A stretch of DNA of 64,000 nt from Comamonadaceae bacterium 2FH. Its GTDB lineage: Bacteria > Pseudomonadota > Gammaproteobacteria > Burkholderiales > Burkholderiaceae_C. The stretch spans positions 1 to 64,000 of the forward strand of contig SCMQ01000015.1 of assembly GCA_005503335.1 (NCBI GenBank). Reading direction: 5' to 3'. The notes under the pieces were generated by a model, which saw nothing but the letters and a program-made list of their open reading frames with translations, was not told the DNA's origin and did not search any database. The translations under genes were made by a program, and so were the position numbers. Numbering within the stretch: position 1 is the stretch's first letter; every line of letters begins with the position of its first letter. Shown piece by piece: positions 1 through 15,911 of the stretch.

Positions 1-3817
<3,817 letters not shown>

Positions 3818-3995
3818 CGCACGTTTATAACTCCGTGTGCCACAAGCAAAAAATGCCTGATTTCAGCGAACCGGAGACGGAGCACTGACCACAACGCGGG
3901 AGAGTTTCCGCTTGAGTCAATAAATCAATACAAATCAATGGGTTGGAGTTCTGCGAACCGCAAAGGCAACGGCCGATCGCTTGAGTTTCGCAAGA
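3818..3995 (-). promoter_or_regulatory. CRISPR leader
   Basis: This 178-base stretch between the cas2 stop and the last repeat has no convincing gene and is much richer in A+T than its surroundings, with a run of TTGATT-like elements around 3918-3940 on the minus strand. A TTATAA at about 3825-3830 (minus strand) with a T-rich element 16 bases upstream could be the crRNA promoter, but the match is weak. Its position between cas2 and the array, and the repeat orientation, make it the leader where transcription starts and new spacers are added. Confidence 0.8.
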
Positions 3996-4286
3996 TCAGA
4001 AGATCAGCGGGCCGTTCATATCGACAGCCGGTTTGGCGCCTATATGTTCCACTTTGGACTGCCAGTTCTTGCCAAGGTGGTAGAACCGCAAGCTGTCGGT
4101 CGCCGGGTTGATCAGTTGGTCAAGGCGTGCCCGCAGCAGCGTCCACTGCGCGGGGTCGACCTCAATCTCGAACACTGAGAACTGCACTCGCTGGCCATGG
4201 TCCTGGCAGGCCTTGGCAACTTGGCGTAGCCGGCGTGCACCGGCCTTGTCCATGGTGCTCACATCGTAGCTGACCAGCACCATCAT
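3996..4286 (-). CDS. cas2: CRISPR-associated endoribonuclease/integration subunit Cas2
   Basis: This 96-residue protein has the ferredoxin-like Cas2 fold signature: an N-terminal strand [10 protein letters not shown] followed by the [18 protein letters not shown] helix and the [10 protein letters not shown] strand. The Asp in SYD is the conserved metal-site residue of the family. Cas2 bridges two Cas1 dimers in the complex that inserts new spacers at the leader. The gene is last in the cas operon, 10 bases after cas1, with the leader and array immediately downstream. Length is normal for type I-C. Confidence 0.97.
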   Translation of the reverse strand: MMVLVSYDVSTMDKAGARRLRQVAKACQDHGQRVQFSVFEIEVDPAQWTLLRARLDQLINPATDSLRFYHLGKNWQSKVEHIGAKPAVDMNGPLIF

Positions 4287-4296
4287 GGCGGCGACC

Positions 4297-5337
4297 TCAT
4301 TTCCACAGAAACGGCGGGTAGGCGTCCAGGTCGCCGCGCAGATGGCGTGCGAGCAGTTGCGCCTGGATGAAAGGAAACAGGCCGATCGGCGCCTTTTCCT
4401 CCAGGAACGCGTGGCGTAACTCCTCGCGCTTGCGCTCCTGGTAAGCGGTCAGAACGGTTTTGCGCGAATCCTCTCGCAGCAGGACCGCCCCGCCTTCCAT
4501 GACCTGAAAATCGCGCTCATTCAACTGCTTGCGGTTGATGAGCGACAACGCCAGGCGATCAGCGAGCAGTGGCCGGAACTCCTCCAGCAGGTCCAGTGCC
4601 AGGCTCGGTCGTCCCGGTCGATCGCGGTGCAGAAAGCCGACGGCGGGGTCCAGGCCCACTCCTTCCAGGGCCGAACGGCAGTCGTGCGTGACCAGGGTGT
4701 AGAGGAAGGACAGCAGCGCGTTGACTGCATCTCGCGGCGGCCGGCGGCTGCGGCCGCCAAAGCGAAGCGCTGGCTCGTCGACTCGGATCAGATGGTCGAA
4801 CACGCCGAAATACGATTGCGCCGCCTCGCCTTCCAGCCCGCGCAGCAGATCAACCGATGTCTCCTGAGGCAGTTTGTCGGCGATGCGCTCCAACCGATGG
4901 TGGGCCTGTGTCAATGCCTTTGCTTCGTCTTCCTTCAGTTTCTCTGCGTGGTCGCGCAAAGCACGCCCCAGCACGACGCGCTGGTTGTACAGCTTGCCCT
5001 GCAACAGGTTCCGCACGATGGCGGCGCATCGCGCGGCGTCGTCGCTGCAGCGGTACTGCTGTCGCCGCAACAGCACGTTGCCTGACACGGGCCCTTCCAC
5101 GCGCGCCAGGAATTTTCCGTTGGGTGTCAGAAAGCTCACGGTGATGCCCTGCTCCGCGCAGTAGCCTAGCAAGGGTGGGGAAGCCATCACACGGCCGAAG
5201 CACACCAAACTTTCCAGCATGTGTACCGGCAGCCGTGCGCGGATTTCGCCATCCACCTCCATGACGATGTTGGCGCCATCCTTGCGAAGCCAGGCACCAT
5301 CGGTGGTCACATACAGTGTGTTGAGCTGGCGGCGCAC
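4297..5337 (-). CDS. cas1: CRISPR-associated integrase Cas1 (type I-C)
   Basis: A 346-residue Cas1, the metal-dependent integrase that joins prespacers to the leader-repeat junction. The metal ligands expected for the family are visible: the LEGEAA segment near residues 168-173, His237 in GFLHRD, and the acidic cluster DLLEEF at 249-254. The N-terminal beta domain starts [15 protein letters not shown]. One base separates it from the cas4 stop, so the two are probably translationally coupled; in I-C systems Cas4 works with Cas1-Cas2 to select prespacers with a PAM. Length and sequence look intact. Confidence 0.97.
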   Translation of the reverse strand: MRRQLNTLYVTTDGAWLRKDGANIVMEVDGEIRARLPVHMLESLVCFGRVMASPPLLGYCAEQGITVSFLTPNGKFLARVEGPVSGNVLLRRQQYRCSDDAARCAAIVRNLLQGKLYNQRVVLGRALRDHAEKLKEDEAKALTQAHHRLERIADKLPQETSVDLLRGLEGEAAQSYFGVFDHLIRVDEPALRFGGRSRRPPRDAVNALLSFLYTLVTHDCRSALEGVGLDPAVGFLHRDRPGRPSLALDLLEEFRPLLADRLALSLINRKQLNERDFQVMEGGAVLLREDSRKTVLTAYQERKREELRHAFLEEKAPIGLFPFIQAQLLARHLRGDLDAYPPFLWK

Positions 5338-5338
5338 G

Positions 5339-5968
5339 TCAGTCTTCCTTCAATTGTCGAGCCAACCATGCATCGACTGTCCCGCGTCGGCCAAGCAGAC
5401 GGGGCTGACAAAGGTCGAGTAGCGAGCACCCGTCGCAGCGACGGGGCTGGTAGTCGGCCGTGGGTGTGGTGCCTGCGCTCAGCATGGCGCGCACTGCCGT
5501 CACGGTGTTGAACGTCAGCTGGCGCAACTCGTCATCGAATGCCACATCCGTTCGGCGCCGTGCTTCGCCGTAGAAGAGCGCGCCGGCAGGGATGGACTTC
5601 CCGGTCATCGCCTCCAGGCACAGCGCCTGTGCGCAGAGCTGCACCTCGTCCGCCCGATGCGCCTTGGGCCGGCCCCGCTTGTACTCCACCGGAACGATGC
5701 GTTCGCCCTCGGGCGTCTGATGAAACTCCACCACGTCGGCTACGCCGGCGATGCCCAAGGCCTGATGGGCCAGTGGCATCGCCGTTACCGCCCGTACGCC
5801 TCGCCGCCGCTCGGAGCGCGGCTGGTCTGCCCGTTCGTGCAGCAGGCGCCCCTCGGCCGTGCGCACGTTCTCGGCCCAGAGCTGCTCGACGTGGATCAGG
5901 GCGCACTGACGCGGGCAATAAAGGTAGTGCTGTAGCGCCGAAAGGGCGATGAAGTGATCGTCTTCCAT
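5339..5968 (-). CDS. cas4: CRISPR-associated exonuclease Cas4
   Basis: A 209-residue Cas4, a RecB-family nuclease with an iron-sulfur cluster that trims prespacer ends and fixes PAM orientation. Visible cluster cysteines are in YCPRQC (residues 17-22) and CDGCSLLDLC (178-187). The nuclease core is represented by GVADVV (Asp78) and PVEYKRG (Glu95, Lys97). It lies between cas7 (34 bases upstream) and cas1 (one base downstream), the standard type I-C order. All key residues are present. Confidence 0.96.
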   Translation of the reverse strand: MEDDHFIALSALQHYLYCPRQCALIHVEQLWAENVRTAEGRLLHERADQPRSERRRGVRAVTAMPLAHQALGIAGVADVVEFHQTPEGERIVPVEYKRGRPKAHRADEVQLCAQALCLEAMTGKSIPAGALFYGEARRRTDVAFDDELRQLTFNTVTAVRAMLSAGTTPTADYQPRRCDGCSLLDLCQPRLLGRRGTVDAWLARQLKED

Positions 5969-6002
5969 GCGGTCGGCACGGCGTGCGTTGAGGCTGCGTC
6001 GG

Positions 6003-6884
6003 TCAGAGCATTTCGTGCACGGTCACTCCGGCGGGAATGGTGGCGTGGTCGACGGCAACCCGGTAGTCCGCAAAGCCGCGCGGAGCCTGGGCGGCGTCGG
6101 CCTGCGCAGGGCTGACCTTGACCGCGTCGAACAAGAGGTGCGCTGGCGCATTGCCCATCGCGCTGTCGTGCTTGAACACGATGAGCTTGCGGGCCGACAT
6201 CTCGCCCCGCGCGGCCGAGCGGTCATGCTCGAACATGTTGATCAGCGCGCGCCAGAGCAGTTCCAGGTCGTCGTTCGAAAAGCCCGTGCGTTCTGCCAGC
6301 TTGGCGGAGACGAAGCCATGGGCGCGGTACAGGCCATAGGGAATGATGTGCTTGCGGCCCATGGTGCGGTTGTCGCCGCTTTGCGCCTCGGCTTCTTTTT
6401 CCGTCGTCACCGCCATGCGGGTGATCGAGATTTCCAGCGGCACCACGGGGTCGATGGAGGTAGCGAAGGCCATTTGCACCGGCCCACGCACCTGGCCCGC
6501 GTTTACCCCCGTGGTCATCACGGCGCCGAAGGTGCGCACGTCGAAAAAGTTATTGCACATCCAACTTGTGATCGCCCGCGCCTTTTCTTCTTCCTTGGGC
6601 AGCTTCTTGTCTTCGGGCTTAAGCGAGTTCGCGTCGTATGCCTTGCGATGCTGGTTGTTGAGAACGGCCTTTTCCTGCATGTAGATCGCATAGCTAGAAG
6701 CGTCTTCTTTGTCCAAGCTCACGAAGTTTCGTATCTTGCGCTTGAGGCACACGTCCGTGACCAGCCCGCGGTTGGTTTCTGGGTCCAGGCGCGGCAGGTT
6801 GCCTGCGTCGGGGTCGCCATTGGGGTTGCCGTTGGTGATGTCGAACAGGTAGACGAACTCGTAGCGGTGGGCGATGGCGGTCAT
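6003..6884 (-). CDS. cas7: Cascade backbone protein Cas7 (Csd2, type I-C)
   Basis: A 293-residue Cas7/Csd2, the RRM-fold protein that polymerises along the crRNA spacer in the Cascade complex. The N-terminus has the family motif [20 protein letters not shown] (residues 12-31). The segment [13 protein letters not shown], followed by GQVRGPVQ, is also characteristic. Its ATG overlaps the cas8c stop as ATGA, so translation is coupled to cas8c/cas11c, which suits the high copy number of Cas7 in the complex. No truncation is seen. Confidence 0.96.
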   Translation of the reverse strand: MTAIAHRYEFVYLFDITNGNPNGDPDAGNLPRLDPETNRGLVTDVCLKRKIRNFVSLDKEDASSYAIYMQEKAVLNNQHRKAYDANSLKPEDKKLPKEEEKARAITSWMCNNFFDVRTFGAVMTTGVNAGQVRGPVQMAFATSIDPVVPLEISITRMAVTTEKEAEAQSGDNRTMGRKHIIPYGLYRAHGFVSAKLAERTGFSNDDLELLWRALINMFEHDRSAARGEMSARKLIVFKHDSAMGNAPAHLLFDAVKVSPAQADAAQAPRGFADYRVAVDHATIPAGVTVHEML

Positions 6885-7300
6885 GCGGTGGCTCCCTCGG
6901 GGGTGTCGGCGGTGGAATCGGTGTCGTCGTCGGATGCGTCGGTCTTGGCGAAGCGGCTTTGCGACTGGTGGTAGTAGCCGATGGCGAAGCGGCCCTGGTC
7001 CTCGATGCGCAGGCTGCGCGGGAAGCTGTCGGACAGGCCCTCCACGATCTCTCGGATGTCCTTTTCCAGCATCACGGCCAGGCCCGGCTTCTCCTTGCGC
7101 AGCTTGCCCAGGTGGTTCTGCGTGTTGCGCAGCAGCACCGGGAATACAGATGCTGGCGTAGCCGATGCCGCGCCGTAATAGCGGTCACGGATGGTTGCAT
7201 TGACCTGTCCGCCCAAGGCGCTGCGCTGTGCGGCCTCCAGCACAGCGAACAGGCGACCCAGCCGATAGCCGGGATGCGCGGATTGCTTGTCAAGACTCAC
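6881..7300 (-). CDS. cas11c: Cas11c small subunit from an internal start in cas8c
   Basis: In frame within cas8c, a strong Shine-Dalgarno sequence, GAGGAGGT (minus strand, 7305-7312), lies four bases before a GTG at 7298-7300. Translation from there gives a 139-residue helical protein beginning [18 protein letters not shown]. It is established for type I-C systems that the Cascade small subunit Cas11 is made by internal initiation in cas8c, at an equivalent VSLD...[10 protein letters not shown] position. The match of SD, spacing and protein position makes expression likely here. The acidic tail ([13 protein letters not shown]) is shared with Cas8c. Confidence 0.82.
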   Translation of the reverse strand: MSLDKQSAHPGYRLGRLFAVLEAAQRSALGGQVNATIRDRYYGAASATPASVFPVLLRNTQNHLGKLRKEKPGLAVMLEKDIREIVEGLSDSFPRSLRIEDQGRFAIGYYHQSQSRFAKTDASDDDTDSTADTPEGATA

Positions 7301-8692
7301 GGGTACCTCCTCGTTTTGGATGTTGATGCCCAGGCGCCGCTCCCGCGCCAGGATGCCCTTGCAGATCGCCGCGCGCAGGCCCGAAAGATTGCCGTCCGTG
7401 CGGATGCGCATGAGGGTGTTGGCCAGCAGGCTGCGCGGGTAGGGCGCGCCGCTCAGCACCGCACGCATGAATTCGCCCACCAGGTTGTTGAAGGCGTCGT
7501 CCATCTTCGGCGCGGTACGTTCGCGGTTGGGCACCGTGGCCAGTACCACTCGGCGCGCGGCGGGCGCAGTTCTCCATGGCAAGGGCTCGATGCGGAAGTC
7601 GCGTTCGTGTTGGGCCAGACGTTGTGCAAACAGCCCCAGGGTTCCGGTTTCCCAGAAGCGGATGGAGATACGCGAGGCGTTGGGCGCCAGCCCGAGCACG
7701 AACATGCGTGTGCTGTCTTGCAGCTTCGGGCTCAGTTCGCTCAAGGGGCGGCCCTTGGCCACTTGATCCAGCACGTCGCGCACACGTGCGGCTTCCTGAG
7801 AATCATCGGGCGGGGCATTGAGCAGAAGCTCGAAAGTCAATTCGGCTTCTTGCGCCTGCTCCGCATCCACCGCTTCGGCCCAGAACACCACGCTCGCATC
7901 GCCGATCTGGATGCGCTGGCGGTTGTGCTCGCTGCGACGCAGAAGGTGGTTGAGCACGGTGGTGTAGGCGAACGCTGCCTGCTCCGACACGGGGGCGTTT
8001 TCGCCCTGAACCTTGCCGTAGGAGGCGAACGATTCGAGGTTGAACGACACGATGGAGGCGCCTGAGCTTTGCGCACCGGTTACGCCCTTGATGGCCGGGT
8101 GCAATCGCGCCATGGGCGTGCGATCGCCGGTGACGAGGCAGTCGGCCAACAGGGTGGATTCATCTTCGCCGCCCAGCAACTGGGCGCGCACGCGCTGCGC
8201 CGCTGGTCGTTCGTGCAGGTAATGCGTTTCGCCATCCAGGCGGAAGACGACATTCGCATCCAGCATTTCTTGCTTGAAGGGGGCTGACGCAAAGCGCTCC
8301 GGCGTCCAGGCCGCCAGAAAGGCCAGCAGGGCCTTCAGGCCCGCATCAGTGGTGCCGGTCAAGCAGTGCTGATGCAAGGCCTTGAAGGCCTCATGCTCCT
8401 TGTCGGCGCGCTTGCTGCTGGCGCTAACGCCGAGCACGTAGCTGGTCTTGTCCCAGAGGAAATTGGACTTGATTCCTACTGTGCGCTTCTCGGGTTGCGG
8501 CACGTTCATCACGCGCGGCGTGGGCTTCTTGCCAGAGGTGTCGCGGATGTCGTTCACATCCACCACCCGGCCATCGGGCGCCAGCAGGATTTCGTAGCTG
8601 ATCTTCTCGGGGCTGTAACCAAAGGGCGAGAGCCCTTCCTCGCCCCGTTCCAGAAGGCGCTGGTAGTAGCTGTTAAGTGCCTGGAGGATCAT
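6881..8692 (-). CDS. cas8c: Cascade large subunit Cas8c (Csd1)
   Basis: A 603-residue type I-C large subunit, which recognises the PAM and stabilises the R-loop. It starts [17 protein letters not shown], and its ATG overlaps the cas5c stop as ATGA, which decides this start over an in-frame ATG eight codons upstream. [18 protein letters not shown] (around 215-235) and EPLPWRT are typical Csd1 segments. The C-terminal fifth is all-helical and contains a second translation start for the small subunit Cas11c (separate entry). The overlap with cas7 downstream is again ATGA. Confidence 0.95.
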   Translation of the reverse strand: MILQALNSYYQRLLERGEEGLSPFGYSPEKISYEILLAPDGRVVDVNDIRDTSGKKPTPRVMNVPQPEKRTVGIKSNFLWDKTSYVLGVSASSKRADKEHEAFKALHQHCLTGTTDAGLKALLAFLAAWTPERFASAPFKQEMLDANVVFRLDGETHYLHERPAAQRVRAQLLGGEDESTLLADCLVTGDRTPMARLHPAIKGVTGAQSSGASIVSFNLESFASYGKVQGENAPVSEQAAFAYTTVLNHLLRRSEHNRQRIQIGDASVVFWAEAVDAEQAQEAELTFELLLNAPPDDSQEAARVRDVLDQVAKGRPLSELSPKLQDSTRMFVLGLAPNASRISIRFWETGTLGLFAQRLAQHERDFRIEPLPWRTAPAARRVVLATVPNRERTAPKMDDAFNNLVGEFMRAVLSGAPYPRSLLANTLMRIRTDGNLSGLRAAICKGILARERRLGINIQNEEVPVSLDKQSAHPGYRLGRLFAVLEAAQRSALGGQVNATIRDRYYGAASATPASVFPVLLRNTQNHLGKLRKEKPGLAVMLEKDIREIVEGLSDSFPRSLRIEDQGRFAIGYYHQSQSRFAKTDASDDDTDSTADTPEGATA

Positions 8693-9363
8693 GCCTTGAC
8701 CTCCTCGCTGTGCCAAGGTGGCACCTCGATCACGCCGCTGGCCATCCGGGCGCGGAAGAAGCGCGGCGTCATGTTCTTTTCGAAGTCGATGTCGTGCAGC
8801 ATCCAGCCCAGGTCACGCAGGTCCAAAAGGCTGTCGTGCTTATCGGGGAGGGCCTCACCGTCCTCCAGCAACTGGAAGTTCGCCGGGAATTCGCGCACGC
8901 CCATGCAAGGCATCTGGAAGCACTGTCCCTTGCGAGCGCGGCGGTTGAAGATGTCCAGGTGCTTGCCGATCGAATCGTCCGGACCAGCCTTGGGCGTGAG
9001 GTCGAAGTGCGCCTCGATCACATAGGCCACGTCGCGCAGGATGGTGGCGGCGCGCTGCTGCCGGTCTTCGTCGACGTAGTTCGCGAGCCCCGCTGTCGAG
9101 TTGGCCTTCATGGCCTTGGCGACGCTGGCCGGCGAGAGCTTGCCGCCGACCTCGTTGCGGCGGACGGACTCGAAGCGAATCGGCTTGAGAACATGAATGC
9201 GGTCCACATGCCAGCGGATGGCTGGTTTCCAGTGGATTGCCTCGAGGATGCCGCGCGCGGCGGAAGGGGTGATGACGTCGTAGGAGACGCGCTCCACTTT
9301 CATCTCGGGGCGCGTGAAGCAGGCGCGTTCGCCCCACACCGAGATACGGACTCCGAATGTCAT
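8689..9363 (-). CDS. cas5: Cas5c, crRNA-processing endoribonuclease (type I-C)
   Basis: A 224-residue Cas5d/Cas5c. In type I-C this protein replaces Cas6: it cuts pre-crRNA in the repeat and stays on the 5' handle in Cascade. Family segments are RVSYDVITPSAARGILEAI (25-43), HWKPAIRWHVDRI (44-56), VIEAHF (115-120) and GKHLDIFNRRARKGQCF (133-149). Its Shine-Dalgarno AGGGAG lies inside the last codons of the GIY-YIG gene upstream, whose TAG stop is only three bases before this ATG, so the two genes are almost certainly coupled. The 3' end overlaps cas8c. Confidence 0.95.
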   Translation of the reverse strand: MTFGVRISVWGERACFTRPEMKVERVSYDVITPSAARGILEAIHWKPAIRWHVDRIHVLKPIRFESVRRNEVGGKLSPASVAKAMKANSTAGLANYVDEDRQQRAATILRDVAYVIEAHFDLTPKAGPDDSIGKHLDIFNRRARKGQCFQMPCMGVREFPANFQLLEDGEALPDKHDSLLDLRDLGWMLHDIDFEKNMTPRFFRARMASGVIEVPPWHSEEVKA

Positions 9364-9366
9364 TGT

Positions 9367-12007
<2,641 letters not shown>

Positions 12008-12016
12008 GTGCTTGCA

Positions 12017-12037
12017 CCTTCATTATTTTTTTGAAGG
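12017..12037 (-). promoter_or_regulatory. Hairpin overlapping the cas3 ribosome binding site
   Basis: On the minus strand CCTTCA (12032-12037), a nine-base A-rich loop, then TGAAGG (12017-12022) form a perfect 6-bp inverted repeat. GAAGG is the only Shine-Dalgarno-like sequence before the cas3 ATG, nine bases away, so the hairpin would hide it. This suggests translational damping of cas3, but a 6-bp stem can occur by chance. Confidence 0.5.
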
Positions 12038-12054
12038 CCCTCCCCTGTGAGAGC

Positions 12055-12083
12055 AGCTTAGATTGCAGTTGGTTACATGTCAA
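12055..12083 (-). promoter_or_regulatory. Probable sigma-70 promoter of the cas operon
   Basis: On the minus strand a consensus -35 TTGACA (12078-12083) is followed after exactly 17 bases by TAAGCT (12055-12060) as a weaker -10. It lies in the 94-base gap between ybeY and cas3, about 50 bases before the cas3 start. No other promoter-like pair is visible before the tightly packed cas genes. Confidence 0.65.
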
Positions 12084-12101
12084 TGGAATGGGTCGAGTGC
12101 C

Positions 12102-12554
12102 TCAATACGGGTTGGCGTAGCCCAGGGCGCCCATCAGCAGCACTTCCAGGGCCTCCATCTCGAGCGCGTCGCGTTCGTTGGTCTCGTGGTCGTAGCCCTG
12201 GGCGTGCAGGGTGCCGTGCACCAGCAGGTGGGCGTAGTGCGCCTCTAGCGACTTGCCCTGCTCGCGTGCCTCGCGCTCGACCACCGGGGCGCACAGCACC
12301 AGGTCGGCCGCGACCACGGGCTCGCGCGCGTAGTCGAAGGTCAGCACGTTGGTCGCGTAGTCCTTGTGCCGGTAGGCGCGGTTGAGCGCCCGGCCTTCCT
12401 CGGCGTCGACGATGCGCACCGTGATCTCGGCGTCGCTCCTGAGCGCGTGGCGTATCCAGCGCGCGACCTTGTGGCGGGGCAGGGCGGCGCGGTGGCGCGC
12501 CGCGTCATCGAGCGCGCCGAACTGTAGCGAGAGCTGCAGCTGATGGAGTTCCAT
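12102..12554 (-). CDS. ybeY: Endoribonuclease YbeY (16S rRNA maturation)
   Basis: A 150-residue zinc-dependent RNase needed for 16S rRNA 3'-end maturation and ribosome quality control. The metal site is clear: [11 protein letters not shown] (H-x3-H-x5-H) near residues 115-125. The segment [17 protein letters not shown] is also typical. The ATG at 12554 gives [11 protein letters not shown], a normal N-terminus; it lies 14 bases after the ybeZ stop, the common ybeZ-ybeY order. The frame stays open far upstream, but that part is only antisense-like low-complexity sequence over ybeZ. Confidence 0.95.
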   Translation of the reverse strand: MELHQLQLSLQFGALDDAARHRAALPRHKVARWIRHALRSDAEITVRIVDAEEGRALNRAYRHKDYATNVLTFDYAREPVVAADLVLCAPVVEREAREQGKSLEAHYAHLLVHGTLHAQGYDHETNERDALEMEALEVLLMGALGYANPY

Positions 12555-12568
12555 GGGCAGGTCCCGGC

Positions 12569-13528
12569 TCAGTCGGCGCTCTTGCGCGCGGCGCTGGCGC
12601 GTCCGCGCGCGTCGTAGGCGTCGACGATGCGCGCCACCAGCGGGTGGCGCACCACGTCGGCGCTGGTGAAATGGCTGATGGCGATGCCCTTCACGCGCCT
12701 GAGCACGCGCTCGGCGTCGATCAGGCCGCTCGGATTGCCCTTGGGCAGGTCGATCTGGCTCACGTCGCCGGTCACCACGCACTTGGCGCCGAAGCCGATG
12801 CGGGTGAGGAACATCTTCATCTGCTCGGGCGTGGTGTTCTGCGCCTCGTCCAGGATCACGAAGGCGTTGTTCAGCGTGCGCCCGCGCATGAAGGCCAGCG
12901 GCGCGATCTCGAGCGCGTTGCGCTCGAAGGCCTTCTGCACGCGGTCGAAGCCCATCAGCTCGTACAGCGCGTCGTAGAGCGGGCGCAGGTAGGGGTCGAC
13001 CTTCTGCGTGAGGTCGCCGGGCAGGAAGCCCAGGCGCTCGCCGGCCTCCACCGCCGGGCGCGTCAGCACGATGCGCTGCACGCTGCTGCGCTCCAGCGCG
13101 TCGACCGCGCAGGCCACGGCCAGGTAGGTCTTGCCGGTGCCGGCCGGGCCGATGCCGAAGGTGATGTCGTGGTGCGCGATGTTGTCCAGGTAGAGCGACT
13201 GGTTGGGCGTGCGCGCGCGCAGGTCGGCGCGGCGCGTGTGCAGCACCATGCGGCCCTCCTCGTCCTCGCTGATCGAGGCGTCGCCGGCCAGCATGAGCTG
13301 CACCGTCTCGGCCTTGATCGGACGCTCGGCCATCTCGTACAGCGCCTGCAGCACCTCCATGGCGCGCGTGGCCGCTGCCTTGGGGCCGTCGACCTTGAAC
13401 TGCTCGTGGCGGTGCGCGATGCCGACCTGCAGCGCGACCTCGATGCTGCGCAGGTGCTCGTCGGTGGGGCCGCACAGGTGCGACAGCCGCAGGTTGTTGT
13501 GGGGGGTGAAGTTGTGTCTGAGAATCAA
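12569..13528 (-). CDS. ybeZ: PhoH-family ATPase YbeZ
   Basis: A 319-residue PhoH-like P-loop ATPase, thought to act with YbeY in RNA metabolism. Walker A is [11 protein letters not shown], Walker B is [15 protein letters not shown], and the adenine-side motif [13 protein letters not shown] is present. I chose a TTG start at 13526-13528, giving [12 protein letters not shown], because that matches the usual N-terminus of betaproteobacterial PhoH proteins; the open frame continues 340 codons further across ruvA and is not coding there. A perfect 21-base dyad lies 17 bases upstream. Confidence 0.92.
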   Translation of the reverse strand: MILRHNFTPHNNLRLSHLCGPTDEHLRSIEVALQVGIAHRHEQFKVDGPKAAATRAMEVLQALYEMAERPIKAETVQLMLAGDASISEDEEGRMVLHTRRADLRARTPNQSLYLDNIAHHDITFGIGPAGTGKTYLAVACAVDALERSSVQRIVLTRPAVEAGERLGFLPGDLTQKVDPYLRPLYDALYELMGFDRVQKAFERNALEIAPLAFMRGRTLNNAFVILDEAQNTTPEQMKMFLTRIGFGAKCVVTGDVSQIDLPKGNPSGLIDAERVLRRVKGIAISHFTSADVVRHPLVARIVDAYDARGRASAARKSAD

Positions 13529-13545
13529 GCTGATAATTCCGTCGC

Positions 13546-13566
13546 GCGGTTTCAAAGTGAAACCGC
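13546..13566. promoter_or_regulatory. Perfect 9-3-9 inverted repeat between divergent ybeZ and ruvA
   Basis: GCGGTTTCA, spacer AAG, TGAAACCGC is a perfect dyad lying 17 bases upstream of the ybeZ TTG and 37 bases upstream of the ruvA ATG. Placed in a divergent promoter region, it could be an operator for both genes or a 5'-UTR hairpin for ybeZ. No regulator is identified. Confidence 0.55.
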
Positions 13567-13603
13567 ATCCCCCAATGATAGGCACACAGAGAGACTGTTC
13601 CCC

Positions 13604-14176
13604 ATGATCGGACGACTGCAGGGCATCCTGGCCGAGAAGAACCCGCCGCAGGTGCTGCTGGACTGCCATGGCGTGGGCTACGAGGTCGACGTGCCCATGA
13701 GCACCTTCTACAACCTGCCGAACACCGGCGAGCCGGCGACGCTGCTGACCCATTTCGTGGTGCGCGAGGACGCCCAGGTGCTGTTCGGCTTCGGCACGGC
13801 GGCCGAGCGCGACGCCTTCCGCCAGCTGATCAAGATCTCGGGCGTGGGCCCGCGCACCGCGCTGTCCGTGCTCTCGGGCATGAGCGTGGCCGAGCTGTCG
13901 CAGGCCATCACGGCGCAGCAGGCTGGGCGCCTGGTCAAGGTGCCAGGCATAGGCAAGAAAACCGCCGAGCGCCTGCTGCTCGAGCTCAAGGGCAAGCTCG
14001 GCGCCGACCTGGGCGCGCCGGTGACGGCGGCCAGCGACGCCCAGGCCGACATCCTGCAGGCCCTGGTCGCGCTGGGTTACAGCGACAAGGAAGCCGCCGC
14101 GGCGCTCAAGGCCCTGCCGGCCGAGGTGGGCGTGAGCGAGGGCATCAAGCTGGCGCTCAAGGCCCTGGCGAAATGA
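13604..14176 (+). CDS. ruvA: Holliday junction branch migration protein RuvA
   Basis: A 190-residue RuvA, which binds four-way DNA junctions and loads the RuvB motor. It starts [16 protein letters not shown]. The two helix-hairpin-helix motifs are visible as [17 protein letters not shown] (about 74-90) and [19 protein letters not shown] (110-128). The C-terminal RuvB-contact domain contains [16 protein letters not shown]. It is followed after one base by ruvB, so the pair is an operon, and it diverges from ybeZ. Confidence 0.97.
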   Translation: MIGRLQGILAEKNPPQVLLDCHGVGYEVDVPMSTFYNLPNTGEPATLLTHFVVREDAQVLFGFGTAAERDAFRQLIKISGVGPRTALSVLSGMSVAELSQAITAQQAGRLVKVPGIGKKTAERLLLELKGKLGADLGAPVTAASDAQADILQALVALGYSDKEAAAALKALPAEVGVSEGIKLALKALAK

Positions 14177-14177
14177 T

Positions 14178-15239
14178 ATGACCATCCGTACCGACGATTT
14201 CCTGCCCGACCCGCCGCCGCCGCCGCGCGTGGTCTCGGCCGCGCCCGCCTCGCCCAACGAGGAGGCGATCGAGCGCGCCCTGCGCCCCAAGCTGCTGGAC
14301 GAGTACGTGGGCCAGACCAAGGTGCGCGAGCAGCTCGAGATCTTCATCGGCGCGGCCAGGAAGCGCGAGGAGGCGCTGGACCATGTGCTGCTGTTCGGCC
14401 CGCCGGGCCTGGGCAAGACCACGCTCTCGCACATCATCGCGGCCGAGCTCGGCGTGAACCTGCGCCAGACCTCGGGCCCGGTGCTGGAAAAGCCCAAGGA
14501 CCTGGCGGCGCTCTTGACCAACCTCGAAAAGAACGACGTGCTGTTCATCGACGAGATACACCGCCTCTCGCCGGTGGTCGAGGAAATCCTCTACCCGGCG
14601 CTCGAGGACTACCAGATCGACATCATGATCGGCGAGGGGCCGGCCGCACGCAGCATCAAGCTGGACCTGCAGCCCTTCACCCTGGTCGGCGCGACCACGC
14701 GCGCCGGCATGCTGACCAACCCGCTGCGCGACCGCTTCGGCATCGTCTCGCGGCTGGAGTTCTACACGCACGAGGAACTGGGGCGCATCGTCACGCGCAG
14801 CGCCGGCCTGCTGAAGGCGCCGACCGATCCCGAAGGCGCCTTCGAGATCGCGCGCCGCTCGCGCGGCACGCCGCGCATTGCCAACCGCCTGCTGCGCCGC
14901 GTGCGCGACTACGCCGACGTCAAGGGCACGGGCCGCATCACCCAGGCCATCGCCCAGGCGGCCCTGACCATGCTCGACGTCGACCCGGAAGGCTTCGACC
15001 TGATGGACCGCAAGCTGCTGGAGGCCGTGATCCACCGCTTCGACGGCGGGCCGGTGGGCCTGGACAACATCGCGGCCAGCATAGGCGAGGAGGCGGGAAC
15101 GATCGAGGACGTGATCGAGCCCTACCTGATCCAGCAGGGCTACTTGCAGCGCACGCCGCGTGGCCGCATCGCCACGCTGGCGGCCTTCCGCCATCTCGGC
15201 GTGACGCCGCCCAGGAACGCAGGCGAACTGTTCGACTGA
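14178..15239 (+). CDS. ruvB: Holliday junction helicase subunit RuvB
   Basis: A 353-residue AAA+ ATPase that drives branch migration with RuvA. Walker A is [10 protein letters not shown] (about 75-84), Walker [10 protein letters not shown] (near 123-131), sensor 1 GATTRAG, and arginine finger/winged helix regions follow ([25 protein letters not shown] at the end). The start lies one base after the ruvA stop. Length is standard. Confidence 0.98.
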   Translation: MTIRTDDFLPDPPPPPRVVSAAPASPNEEAIERALRPKLLDEYVGQTKVREQLEIFIGAARKREEALDHVLLFGPPGLGKTTLSHIIAAELGVNLRQTSGPVLEKPKDLAALLTNLEKNDVLFIDEIHRLSPVVEEILYPALEDYQIDIMIGEGPAARSIKLDLQPFTLVGATTRAGMLTNPLRDRFGIVSRLEFYTHEELGRIVTRSAGLLKAPTDPEGAFEIARRSRGTPRIANRLLRRVRDYADVKGTGRITQAIAQAALTMLDVDPEGFDLMDRKLLEAVIHRFDGGPVGLDNIAASIGEEAGTIEDVIEPYLIQQGYLQRTPRGRIATLAAFRHLGVTPPRNAGELFD

Positions 15240-15255
15240 AGCCTGTCGCTGCGCC

Positions 15256-15897
15256 TCAGGGCTCGGTCTCGTCCAGCGAGCCGTCCTCGAGGTGCGTGGT
15301 GTCGGCCCAGCCGACCAGGGTCAGGCCCTGGGGCGTCCAGAGCAGGCGGTTGACCGCCGTGTTGGCCACCTGCCAGGTGCGCGGCGACTGCAGGTCCTGA
15401 CCGGTGGCGGTGCGGTAGAGCAGGTCCATCACGCCGCCGTGGGCGACCACCAGGATCTGCTCGCCGGGATGGCGCGTGGCCAGCGACTGCAAGGTCCGGA
15501 TCACGCGCTCGCGCATCTGCAGCAGCGATTCGCCGCCGGGCGGCGCCCAGCCGGGCTCGCGGCGGCGCCAGCGCCGCGCGTCCTCGGGCCAGGCGGCCTC
15601 GATCTCGCCGAAGGTCTTGCCCTCGAACACGCCGAAACCGCGCTCGCGCAGGCCGTCATGCGTGACCGCGCGCTTGCCGAGCGCCTGGCTGACCGACAGG
15701 GCCGTGTCCCAGGCGCGCAGCAGGTCGCTGGTGTAGATGGCGTGGATGGGGTCGCGCGTGGCCAGCGAGCGCGCCAGGCGCTGGGCCTGCTGGCGTCCGG
15801 TCTCGTTGAGCGGGATGTCGAGCTGGCCCTGGATGCGGGCGTCCACGTTCCAGGCGGTTTCGCCGTGGCGGATGGCGATGATGCGGGTCGCGTCCAT
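15256..15897 (-). CDS. Histidine phosphatase family protein (phosphoglycerate mutase-like)
   Basis: A 213-residue member of the histidine phosphatase superfamily. The catalytic motif is IAIRHGETAWN with His11; the second conserved His is in VVAHGGVMDLL and the acid in RERGFGVFEGKT. This layout resembles GpmB/CobC-type phosphatases, which mostly act on small phosphorylated metabolites rather than glycolytic phosphoglycerate; the substrate cannot be told. It converges on ruvB and is followed upstream by a lipoprotein gene 14 bases away. Confidence 0.9.
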   Translation of the reverse strand: MDATRIIAIRHGETAWNVDARIQGQLDIPLNETGRQQAQRLARSLATRDPIHAIYTSDLLRAWDTALSVSQALGKRAVTHDGLRERGFGVFEGKTFGEIEAAWPEDARRWRRREPGWAPPGGESLLQMRERVIRTLQSLATRHPGEQILVVAHGGVMDLLYRTATGQDLQSPRTWQVANTAVNRLLWTPQGLTLVGWADTTHLEDGSLDETEP

Positions 15898-15911
15898 GGT
15901 TCTCGGCCCTT

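Noticed and set aside
12644-13600. A plus-strand extension of ruvA over ybeZ
   Set aside because: ruvA begins at MIGRLQG; the upstream part is antisense to ybeZ.
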